38,316 nt of DNA from Clostridia bacterium. GTDB taxonomy: Bacteria; Bacillota; Clostridia; Oscillospirales; Acutalibacteraceae. Positions within the stretch are counted from its first letter, which is position 1, and every line of letters starts with the position of its first letter. Below the pieces are notes generated by a model. That model searched no databases. It worked only from the letters and a program-made list of their open reading frames with translations, and was not told where the DNA came from. The stretch lies in assembly GCA_900766585.1 (NCBI GenBank), contig CAAFVV010000002.1:1-38316 (forward strand), read 5' to 3'. Positions 1 to 7,900 of the stretch are shown here, one piece after another. The position numbers were made by a program, and so were the translations under genes.

Positions 1-428
1 AATGTCCCGCCGGGCTTCAGCACCCGGTAAACCTCCCGGAAGCACTGCGGCAGATCGGGCCAGAAATAGACGGTCTCAAAGGCCGTGACCGCGTCAAATT
101 CCGCGGACGCAAACGGCATTTTCGCCACGCTGCCCTGCTGCACGACACAGCGGCCGTCGGCAATCGCTCTGCCGTTGAGCCTTGCCGCCTTAGTCGCACT
201 GACGGCGGAATAGTCGATGCCTTTGACAGTGCCCTGCGGGCATTTTTTCAAAAGGGCGCGCAGGTTTGCCCCGCCGCCGCAGCCGCAGTCCAACACCTTT
301 GCGTCCGCGGGAAGCGTCAGAAATGACCGCCCCCACCCCGCCAGCGCCCGGTGCCCGATATTCATGGCGGACACCATCAGCCTTCCGCCGAGTCCCGCCG
401 GTTTGCGGGTATTTTCCCAAAAGGACAT
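1..428 (-). CDS. Class I SAM-dependent methyltransferase, 3' end cut by window edge
   Basis: Reading the minus strand from an ATG at 428 gives about 142 residues beginning MSFWENTRKPAG, with a strong GGAGGGG ribosome binding site just upstream. SAM-binding motif I is VLDCGCGGGAN (residues 45-55). The acidic residue of motif II lies in GIDYS (D72), a motif-IV-like stretch FDAVTAFETVYFWPD follows, and VLKPGG sits at 136-141 where the window ends. This is the methyltransferase_11/25 type of fold. The substrate cannot be told from the sequence. It diverges from the ABC exporter pair at 714-4241 and shares an operator type with it, so it may modify a small molecule or participate in the same response. 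The C-terminal part lies outside the window. Confidence 0.85.
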   Translation of the reverse strand, partial: MSFWENTRKPAGLGGRLMVSAMNIGHRALAGWGRSFLTLPADAKVLDCGCGGGANLRALLKKCPQGTVKGIDYSAVSATKAARLNGRAIADGRCVVQQGSVAKMPFASAEFDAVTAFETVYFWPDLPQCFREVYRVLKPGGT

Positions 429-499
429 ATTGTCCCCTCCCTGTTTTTCTGACGAGACGGCGGCGCCCGGAGCTTGCCGGTCTCTGCCGTCTCCTTTGA

Positions 500-515
500 G
501 TTAGCGTTTGCTAAC
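500..515. promoter_or_regulatory. Operator-like inverted repeat, methyltransferase side
   Basis: GTTAGC (500-505), GTTT spacer, GCTAAC (510-515): perfect 6-bp arms. It lies just downstream of the minus-strand -10 box, where a bound repressor would block transcription. The same arms with the same 4-bp spacer recur at 644-659. The size and symmetry fit a TetR/AcrR-type dimer, which is inference because no regulator gene is in the window. Confidence 0.65.
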
Positions 516-526
516 CCGCGAAATAC

Positions 527-555
527 AGTATAGCACCGTTTTCGCCCGCAGGCAA
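527..555 (-). promoter_or_regulatory. Promoter for the methyltransferase
   Basis: On the minus strand: -35 TTGCCT (555-550), 17-bp spacer, -10 TATACT (532-527). Transcription would start near 520, directly over the operator at 500-515. Confidence 0.6.
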
Positions 556-606
556 GAGAAAAGGCGCAAAAATTCGGCAGAAAACAAAAAATTCCCGCAC
601 CGCGGG

Positions 607-635
607 TAGACAGCCGCGGCAAAACGTGCTATACT
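607..635 (+). promoter_or_regulatory. Promoter for the ABC exporter pair
   Basis: -35 TAGACA (607-612), 17-bp spacer, -10 TATACT (630-635). The predicted start near 642 abuts the operator at 643-660. Confidence 0.65.
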
Positions 636-642
636 GGGCAGC

Positions 643-660
643 GGTTAGCCTATGCTAACC
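643..660. promoter_or_regulatory. Operator-like inverted repeat, ABC exporter side
   Basis: GGTTAGC (643-649), CTAT, GCTAACC (654-660): perfect 7-bp arms sharing the GTTAGC-N4-GCTAAC core with the site at 500-515. It occupies the predicted transcription start of the exporter operon. The mirror-image placement on both promoters argues that one repressor governs both directions. Confidence 0.7.
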
Positions 661-713
661 GCAAAAGGGTTCATTTTCCCCGAAAAACGCGGAGAGAAAG
701 AGGGCTTGCTGTC

Positions 714-2486
714 ATGGAAGCAAAGAAAAAGGGAGCCGTTTCGCTTCTTTTCACCTATGCCGGGGGTGAAAAGAAGCGGATGGTGCTGTCGGTCATCCTG
801 TCGGTGCTGTCGGTCATGCTCGGGCTGGTGCCGTTTTACTGCCTGTATGCGCTGATCTGCCAATTTGTCGCCGGAACCGCCACGGCAGCGGCAGCCGTCC
901 GGTGGTGTCTGCTGGCGCTCGCCGCCTATGCGGCGAAAATTTTGACCTTCACCCTGTCCACCGGCACATCGCACAGCATGGCGTATACCATTTTAGAGGG
1001 GCTGCGCCTGCGCCTTGCCGACCGTTTTCTGCACGCGCCGCTCGGCGATGTCGAAAACCGCTCCATCGGCGAGATCAAGAGCATGATGGTTGACAAAATC
1101 GAGAATCTGGAGCCGCCGCTGGCCCATATGATCCCCGAGGGCGCGGGCCACATCGTGCTGCCGGTCGTCAGCATCGCCGCTCTCTGCGCCATTGACTGGC
1201 GGCTGGCGCTCGCCTCGCTCGTGACGTTTCCGCTGTCGTTTGTCTGCATGGGACTGACCTTCAGGATCAGCGGTAAAAACTTCGACACCTATGACCGGTC
1301 GTCAAATGAGATGAACAGCACGATCGTCGAATACATCGAGGGCATCGAGGGCATCAAGGCCTTCGGCAGGGCGGGTGTGTCCTATGAAAAATACGCGCGC
1401 GCCATCACCAATTTTTGCACCTTTGTGGTCAAATGGCTCACCTCGACCTTTGCAACCATGAAGCTGAGCTTCGCGCTGTTTCCGTCCACATTGATCGGCA
1501 CGCTGCCCGCAGCGCTGGCGCTCGCAGGCAGCGGCAGCATCACCGCGCCGCAGGCGGCACTTGCCGTCATGCTGTCGCTCTCCATGGTCGGCTCGCTTGC
1601 CAAGCTCGAGGTATTTTCGGAAAATATGCGGCAGGTGCAGTTCACCGTCGAAGGTCTCCGGGATTTCCTCGAAATGCCGGAGCTGCCCGAGCCGGACACC
1701 CGCGCAGAGGTGACAAGCACCGGCGTGGAGCTGAAAAACGTCCGCTTCTCCTACACGGGCAGCGAAAAGGACGAGGTGCTGCACGGCATTGACCTCTCCC
1801 TCCCCGCAGGCAGCTTTACGGCGCTCGTCGGTCCGTCCGGCAGCGGCAAGTCCACGGTCGCCAAGCTGATCGCGCGGTTTTGGGACGTGACGGACGGCGA
1901 GATCACCGTCGGCGGCGTGAACGTCAAGGCCATGCCGCTGTCACAGCTGTCCGGGCTGGTCAGCTTTGTGACGCAGGACAATTTCCTCTTCCGCTGCTCA
2001 CTGCTTGAAAATATCCGTCTCGGCAACCCGAACGCCACCGACGAGGAGGTCAAAGCGGCAGCCCGCGCGGCGCAGTGCGAGGAATTTATCGCCAAGCTGC
2101 CGCAGGGCTATGACACGCCTGCGGGCGAGGCGGGCAGGCGGCTGTCGGGCGGCGAAAAGCAGCGGATCGCCATTGCCCGCATGATGCTGAAAAACGCGCC
2201 GATCGTGATCCTTGACGAGGCGACCGCCTTTACCGATCCCGAAAACGAAGATAAAATTCAGCGCAGCATCGCCGGACTGACCAGGGGCAAGACCCTGCTC
2301 GTCATCGCGCACCGGCTGTCCACCATCAAAAACGCGGACAATATCGTCGTGCTGAAAGACGGCAGGATCGAAGCCGCGGGCAGCCAGCAGGAGCTGCTGA
2401 GCGGCTGCCCGCTCTACCGGGATATGTGGCAGGGGCACATCGGCGCGAAAAACTGGGCGGTCTCCGCCGCAGAGAAGGAGGCTTAA
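714..2486 (+). CDS. ABC exporter half-transporter (fused membrane and ATPase domains), first of pair
   Basis: 590 residues, usual length for a type IV ABC exporter half-molecule. The N-terminal membrane domain (about residues 15-300) has several hydrophobic helices starting with a long segment near 20-60. The ATPase domain has Walker A GPSGSGKST (373-381), signature LSGGEKQR (477-484), Walker B IVILDEAT (497-504, catalytic Glu502) and an AHR switch-loop histidine near 532. The following gene starts 3 bp after the stop and has the same architecture, so the two probably form a heterodimer. Pairs of this kind resemble the YbtP/YbtQ and multidrug-type exporters; the substrate is not evident. It is probably repressed through the operator at 643-660. 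The ATG at 714 follows an AGAGGG-like ribosome binding site. Confidence 0.9.
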   Translation: MEAKKKGAVSLLFTYAGGEKKRMVLSVILSVLSVMLGLVPFYCLYALICQFVAGTATAAAAVRWCLLALAAYAAKILTFTLSTGTSHSMAYTILEGLRLRLADRFLHAPLGDVENRSIGEIKSMMVDKIENLEPPLAHMIPEGAGHIVLPVVSIAALCAIDWRLALASLVTFPLSFVCMGLTFRISGKNFDTYDRSSNEMNSTIVEYIEGIEGIKAFGRAGVSYEKYARAITNFCTFVVKWLTSTFATMKLSFALFPSTLIGTLPAALALAGSGSITAPQAALAVMLSLSMVGSLAKLEVFSENMRQVQFTVEGLRDFLEMPELPEPDTRAEVTSTGVELKNVRFSYTGSEKDEVLHGIDLSLPAGSFTALVGPSGSGKSTVAKLIARFWDVTDGEITVGGVNVKAMPLSQLSGLVSFVTQDNFLFRCSLLENIRLGNPNATDEEVKAAARAAQCEEFIAKLPQGYDTPAGEAGRRLSGGEKQRIAIARMMLKNAPIVILDEATAFTDPENEDKIQRSIAGLTRGKTLLVIAHRLSTIKNADNIVVLKDGRIEAAGSQQELLSGCPLYRDMWQGHIGAKNWAVSAAEKEA

Positions 2487-2489
2487 GCG

Positions 2490-4241
2490 ATGTTCAGAAC
2501 CGTAAAGCGCATCATCGACTGGTGCGGCGAATACAAGGGCAGGCTGTATCTCGGCTTTGTCATGACCTTTTTCTCGCACCTCTTCACCGCTCTGCCGGTC
2601 GGGCTGGCCGCCTATACGGTGGGCGGTCTGATCGAGGCGCAAAAAGCCGGAACGGCATTCGACACCGCATGGGTTTGGAAAACCGTTCTCATTCAGATCG
2701 CACTCGTTTTCTTCCGCTTCCTCTTTGACTATTTTCGTGCCAGACTGCAGGAGCCGATCAGCTATCAGCTCACCGCCCGCGACCGGCTGGCGGTCGGCGA
2801 CGCCTTAAAGCGCGTCTCTCTCGGCTATTTCGGGCAGATCGGCACCGGCACGATCCTCAACTCCCTCACCTCGGGGCTTTCCACACTGGAAAACATGGGC
2901 ATCCGCATGATCGACAACTTTGTCGGCGGCTATCTGAATTTTGCCGTCATCTTTCTCACGCTGGCGATATGCAGCCCCGTCACGGCGCTGATCGCCCTTG
3001 CGGCAGCGGCGCTGTCCCTCGGCTTTATGCTCATCATCTCCCACTTCGCCCGCGTCAACGCCCCCGTCGAGGCACAGGCAAGCCGCGACTTAACCGGCGC
3101 GGTCATCGAATACGCCCGCGGGCTGTCGGTGGTGAAATCCTTCGGCAAGACGGGTGCCGCCATGGAATCGGTCAGAAATGCCGCCCATGACAGCAAAAAT
3201 ATTCATCTGAAGATCGAATGGGGCTATCTGCCCGCCAACGCCGGGCATCTGCTCGCCCTCAAATGCGGTTCGACCGGGCTGGCGCTCGCCGCGGCGCTGC
3301 AGTGCATAAACGGCAGCATGGCACTGCCGACGATGCTGATGTTTGTATTCTTTTCGTTTGGCATTTTTGCAAGCCTTGAGCCGATCAGCGACAGCGCCCA
3401 CACCCTCGGCGTCATCGACGACGCCATGGACCAGCTCGACGCGCTGCGGGCGCACCATTACATTGACGCCGACGGCAGGGATATTCCGCTTACGCACTTT
3501 GATATCACCTTTAACCATGTCACCTTCGGCTACGATTCCCGCACGGTGCTGAAGGACGTCAGCTTCACGATTCCCGAAAAGGCGTCCACCGCCATTGTCG
3601 GCCCCTCCGGCTCGGGCAAAACCACGGTGTGCAGCCTGATCGCCCGCTTTTATGACCCGCAGGCGGGCAGCATCACCGTCGGCGGGCACGACCTGCGCGA
3701 GCTGACCTGCGACAGTCTGCTGAAAAACATCTCCATGGTGTTTCAAAATGTCTATCTGTTCCGCGACACTGTCCGCGCCAACCTCCTGTTCGGCAAGCCG
3801 GACGCCACCGAGGAGGAGATGATCGCGGCGGCGAAAAAAGCCCGCTGCCACGACTTCATCACCGCTCTTCCGCAGGGGTATGACACGGTCATCGGCGAGG
3901 GCGGCGGCACGCTGTCCGGCGGCGAAAAGCAGCGTCTCTCCATCGCCCGCGCCATCCTCAAAAACGCGCCGATCATCATTCTGGACGAGGCGACCGCGAG
4001 CATCGACCCCGAAAACGAGCATCTGATCCAGCAGGCGATCTCCGCGCTGACGCAGGGCAAGACGGTCATCACCATCGCCCATCGTCTCGCGACAATCGAG
4101 CAGGCGGATCAGATTCTGGTCATTGACGACGGACAGGTCGTCGAGCAGGGCACACATGATGAGCTTTTGCGTGTACCCGGGAAATACCGGGAATTTGTGG
4201 ACATCCGCAGAAGGTCGGAGGGCTTTTCCCTCGCCGAATAA
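2490..4241 (+). CDS. ABC exporter half-transporter, second of pair
   Basis: 583 residues with an N-terminal membrane domain (about 15-310) and a C-terminal ATPase. Walker A is GPSGSGKTT (371-379), signature LSGGEKQR (475-482), and Walker B IIILDEAT (495-502, catalytic Glu500); an AHR motif follows near 530. Both partners keep a Glu after Walker B and a full signature, so unlike many heterodimeric exporters there is no obviously degenerate ATP site. The AAGGAGG ribosome binding site lies inside the last codons of the upstream gene, and only 3 bp separate them, so translation is likely coupled. The substrate is unknown; association with a methyltransferase suggests a modified metabolite or an export/immunity role, but that is speculative. 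Confidence 0.9.
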   Translation: MFRTVKRIIDWCGEYKGRLYLGFVMTFFSHLFTALPVGLAAYTVGGLIEAQKAGTAFDTAWVWKTVLIQIALVFFRFLFDYFRARLQEPISYQLTARDRLAVGDALKRVSLGYFGQIGTGTILNSLTSGLSTLENMGIRMIDNFVGGYLNFAVIFLTLAICSPVTALIALAAAALSLGFMLIISHFARVNAPVEAQASRDLTGAVIEYARGLSVVKSFGKTGAAMESVRNAAHDSKNIHLKIEWGYLPANAGHLLALKCGSTGLALAAALQCINGSMALPTMLMFVFFSFGIFASLEPISDSAHTLGVIDDAMDQLDALRAHHYIDADGRDIPLTHFDITFNHVTFGYDSRTVLKDVSFTIPEKASTAIVGPSGSGKTTVCSLIARFYDPQAGSITVGGHDLRELTCDSLLKNISMVFQNVYLFRDTVRANLLFGKPDATEEEMIAAAKKARCHDFITALPQGYDTVIGEGGGTLSGGEKQRLSIARAILKNAPIIILDEATASIDPENEHLIQQAISALTQGKTVITIAHRLATIEQADQILVIDDGQVVEQGTHDELLRVPGKYREFVDIRRRSEGFSLAE

Positions 4242-4242
4242 A

Positions 4243-4282
4243 AAGCGGGCGGCATCCCGTCCGCCGTCCGCCGCTGTTTTTC
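4243..4282 (+). terminator. Probable intrinsic terminator after the ABC pair
   Basis: Directly after the stop codon the GC-rich repeats AGCGGGCGG and CCGCCGCT can pair (one bulged G) and are followed by GTTTTT. The alternative register GCGGGCGG with CCGTCCGC is also possible. The stem is imperfect, so this is a moderate call. Confidence 0.5.
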
Positions 4283-4339
4283 AAGCAGTATGCGCAATTC
4301 GGCACGGGCGTTTTGCGAAACATCGGGGATTTTGGCGTA

Positions 4340-4368
4340 TTGAAAAACCGCCCCGCCTGTGGTATACT
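4340..4368 (+). promoter_or_regulatory. Promoter of the cobalamin operon
   Basis: -35 TTGAAA (4340-4345), 17-bp spacer, -10 TATACT (4363-4368). Transcription would begin near 4375, about 20 bases before the riboswitch P1 stem. Confidence 0.75.
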
Positions 4369-4397
4369 ATAGAAAAAATTGAATACCCCCATAGAAA

Positions 4398-4577
4398 GAT
4401 ACGGTTTGAAAAGTTGTTAACTGAGTAGATGCAAAAGGAAATCAGGTTCGAATCCTGAACAACCGCCATTACTGTGTTTGACAAGACGGGAGACGTCTGC
4501 CCCTTCGGCGGACTGCCGGAAAATGCGGCTCCCGGGCGAGGTATCGCCATATCATAAGTCAGGATACCTACCGTATC
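4398..4577 (+). promoter_or_regulatory. Cobalamin (B12) riboswitch aptamer
   Basis: The boundaries come from a perfect closing stem: GATACGGT (4398-4405) pairs with ACCGTATC (4570-4577), extendable by three A-T pairs outward. The conserved core is visible from GGAAATCAGG (4437) through the AATCC segment to CCGCCATTACTGTG (ending about 4476), the usual GGGAA...CCGCCACTGT element. The B12 box is AAGTCAGGATACCTACCG (4556-4573), very close to the family consensus, with one change from CCTGCC to CCTACC. Peripheral stems, such as AGACG with CGTCT near 4483-4498, lie between them. Riboswitches of this family bind adenosyl- or aquocobalamin and switch off downstream genes. The subclass was not assigned. 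Confidence 0.93.
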
Positions 4578-4712
4578 TTTTTTAGGTTCAACACAGCTTT
4601 GGTGAGAAGCGTGCAGCCGATCTGTCGCCGTTTGGTACGGCTTTTTGGCCTGCGCGCTTTTTGTTTTGCCCGCCGCCGAAGCCTGCCGCCGTTTTGCAAA
4701 ACAGATCTGCCG

Positions 4713-4749
4713 TACCCTTTCGACCCTCTGCGGTTGAAAGGGTATTTTT
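4713..4749 (+). terminator. Intrinsic terminator in the riboswitch expression platform
   Basis: The 13-bp stem (4713-4725 with 4732-4744, one G-U pair), loop CTCTGC and TTTTT (4745-4749) lie 160 bases before the first start codon. A competing pairing exists: GGTACGGC (4634-4641) is exactly complementary to GCCGTACC (4709-4716), which overlaps the 5' arm of the terminator. This is the expected arrangement for transcriptional attenuation: cobalamin bound means terminator formed. GGTACGGC is also the 3' half of a small hairpin followed by TTTTT (4627-4646). Confidence 0.8.
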
Positions 4750-4779
4750 ATGCAGGGAGGGCCGAATCGTGACAAAGAA

Positions 4780-4867
4780 AAAAGCTCCGGGCGGAAGAGC
4801 TTTTGCGGCAATGCATCGGGGGTCTTTCCTGTGCCTGTCCAAACGGGCGCGGCATTTTGCCCCCGAT
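4780..4867 (+). other. Further stem-loops in the leader
   Basis: AAAAGCTC (4780-4787) pairs with GAGCTTTT (4797-4804). ATCGGGGG (4815-4822) pairs with CCCCCGAT (4860-4867). Both lie between the terminator and the first gene. Short frames here (GTG at 4770, ATG at 4750) give 35-39 residue peptides with no recognisable features, so I do not call a gene. Role unknown; they might protect the mRNA or hide the ribosome binding site. Confidence 0.4.
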
Positions 4868-4909
4868 AACGGATGAATCCTACTCTCTATGAAAAAGGAG
4901 AAAAATGAG

Positions 4910-7900
4910 ATGAACAAGAGAATTCTCAGCCTTTTGCTCGTCGCCGCCATGGCGTTTTCCTGGATACCGTCACTGGTATTTGCCGGCGAGACAGGCGCAG
5001 ATCTGACCATTTCCTCACCGGACGACCTTGCTGCCTTTGCGGACAGCGTCAACGGCGGCAACACCTATGCGGGCAAGACCGTCTGTTTGGACGCAAACCT
5101 CGATCTCGGCGGCGAAAAGTGCCCCTTTACGCCCATCGGCGCCTCCGGCACGCCGTTTAAAGGCACGTTTGACGGCGGTTTCCATGTGATCAGCGGGCTG
5201 TATGTCAATGGCGGCGCGAATGCCGGCCTGTTCGGCTACGTTCAGAACGGCACGGTGAAAAATGTGACCGTGCAGGGCGCCGTCACCGGAACGGGCGGCA
5301 CGTCCGGCAGCGCCGCGGGCGTGGTCGGCTATCTGAACGCCGGTCAGGTCATCGACTGCGGCAGCGCCGTCACGGTGAAGGCCGCCAGCAATGCCGCCGG
5401 CATCGCAGGCTATGTCAACGGCGCGGCGAGCGTGAGCGGCTGCTATAATGCGGGCGACATCACCGGCACCATCGGCAATATCGGCGGCGTGACCGGCTGT
5501 CACTGGCGCGCGGGCGAGGTGACCGACTGCTATAACGTCGGCACGGTCACAGGTCCCGCCACCGTCGGCGGCATCAGCGGCGCGCACAAGGCTGCCTCCC
5601 CCGTCCTCAAAAACTGCTACAACGCCGGCAAGGTCGTGGATTCCAACGGCAGCGGCAATAACATCGGCGCCGTGATCGGCGGCAGCAGGGGAACAAACCA
5701 GAACTGCTATTTTCTCAACGGCTCCGGCCCCGACAACGGCAAAGCCGGTGTCACCGGCACAGACACCCTTTCCGCCGCCGACCTCGGCAGCGCGTTCACC
5801 GACGGCGACACGCTGCCCAAGCTGGCTTGGGAGGACGCCGTCAGCACCGCAAAGCCGGTTCGCCCCGCCTTCACGGAGGCCACTGAGCTGTCCGCTCAGC
5901 TGGCGGAATACATCAAAGCCGCCGTTCGCAGCGCCAAGGCGAAAGCCGGTGTCGACGGCACGCTTCTGGGCGATGCGGACTATATGGCGGGTGCCAGCTC
6001 CACCGCCACCGACTGGATGGCGATGGCGATGGGCCGTTTCGGCTATTTTGACGCCGCAGACGGCAGCTATATCCGTCTGATCGACGACGGCACGGGATAT
6101 GCCGACTATCTCGCCGCCATGCAGGCCTATATCGAAAAAACCTATGCCGATAACGGCGGCATTCTCCACAGCGCCAAGGCAACCGAATGGCACCGCGCGG
6201 TGGTGGCGATTCGGGCGCTCGGCGGCGACCCGACGGCTTTCGGCAGCTATCAGGGCGCGCCGATCGACCTGATTGCCGACGGCAGCTACAGCAGCCCGCT
6301 GAAGGGCGGCCCCGGCAAGCAGGGCATCAACGGCTGGATCTGGGGCCTGATCGCCATGGATACGGGCATGTACGCCGTTCCCGCCGACGCCGCCTATCCC
6401 CGCGAGACGTTTATCAAGGAAATTCTGAAGATGCAGCTCACCGACGGCGTATACGGCAGCGAATACGGCGGCTGGGTGCTGGGCGGCTACGGCAAAAGCT
6501 CCGATGTGGATATCACCGCCATGGCGATTCAGGCGCTCGCTCCGTATTATACCGACGACACGGTCTACACCTACACAAACGAGATCAGCGGCAAAACCGT
6601 CTCCAAAACCGTGCGCCGCTGTGTTGACGAGGCGCTTGATGTGCTCGGCTCCAAGCTCAACGCCAACGCGGGCTTTACCTCCTGGAACACCAACAACGTG
6701 GAGAGCATCGCCCAGGTCGTGACCGCCCTGTGCGCGGTGGGCATCAACCCCACGGAGGACACGCGCTTTATCACCGACAACGGCAAGACGCTTTTGGACG
6801 GTATGCTGGCTTTCCGCCTGGATAACGGTGGCTTCTGCCATGTCGCCAACGGCGGCTGGAACTCGATGGCGAACGACCAAGCCACCTATGCACTGGTGGC
6901 CTGCTGGCGGCTGGAAAACGGCATGCGCAGTCTATATGACATGCGGGACAACCGGACGGAGGAGCAGTCCGCCGCCATTAAAGCCGCCGCAGATGCCCTC
7001 GACGCGCTGCCCGACCCCTCCGCCGACGGCTACAAAGCGTCGCTCAAGTCCGCGCTGGCCGCCTTCCGCGCCGTGGACAAAACAGAGCGCCGCTATGTCG
7101 GCGGCTATGCCGCGCTGGCCGCTGCGATTGACCTCGTGGGCGGTGAAGCGGCGCTCGACACGGACGAGCCGTATATCACCGCAATCGCCGTCACCGAGCA
7201 GCCGAATAAAACGAAATACTATGTCGGCGACACCTTTGACCGCACCGGCATGGTGGTCACCGCCAAATACAGCGACGGATCGACCGCGGCGGTCACGGAC
7301 TACCGGGTCTATCCGACGGACGGGCTGTCTCTGAACACCGACACGGTATACATCCGCTACGGTATTTTAAAAACCTCCGTCGCCGTCGAGGTCCGCGAAA
7401 AAATGCCCTGGGACGGCGAGGGCACCGCAGAGGATCCGTTCCTCATCCGCACACCCGACGACATCGTGGAGCTATACCGCTATATTGCCGAGAAAAGCAT
7501 GAATACGGCGGGAGTCCATTTTGCCCTCACGCAGGATCTGAATCTGAAAAACATCGCCCACTGGCGCGGCATTGCCGATACCTCCAGACAGGGCTTCTGC
7601 GGTCATTTTGACGGCAGAGGACACGCAATCTGGAGCATGAACGATGACACCTATAACGCCAACGGCTTCTTCGGCAAGCTGGGTGACGGCGCGCTCGTTG
7701 AAAACCTCACGATTGCCAGCGGCAAAATCGGCAGCAGCACCGGTCAGTCCATCGGCGGCATCGCCGGCATCATCGCCGAAAAATCCGCCGTGACCATCCG
7801 CAATTGCCGCAGCTACGCCTCTGTGACCGGCTGCTTCGGCATCGGCGGCATTGTCGGCATCGTGGAAAACGGCGCCTCCCTGACCGTGGAGCGCTGCACC

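Noticed and set aside
4413..4463. tRNA-like element: GTTGTT pairs with AACAAC and GGTTCGAATCC resembles a T arm
   Set aside because: It is too short for a tRNA, has no anticodon arm, and fits precisely as the core of the cobalamin riboswitch with P1 and B12 box in place.
4750..4875. Leader peptides (ATG 4750, GTG 4770) between riboswitch and first gene
   Set aside because: They give 35-39 residue sequences without hydrophobic or regulatory features, and the region folds into hairpins instead.
5015..6880. 621-residue minus-strand frame over the giant surface protein
   Set aside because: Low-complexity Ala/Gly/Arg/His composition mirrors the repeats on the other strand; no ribosome binding site or motif supports it.
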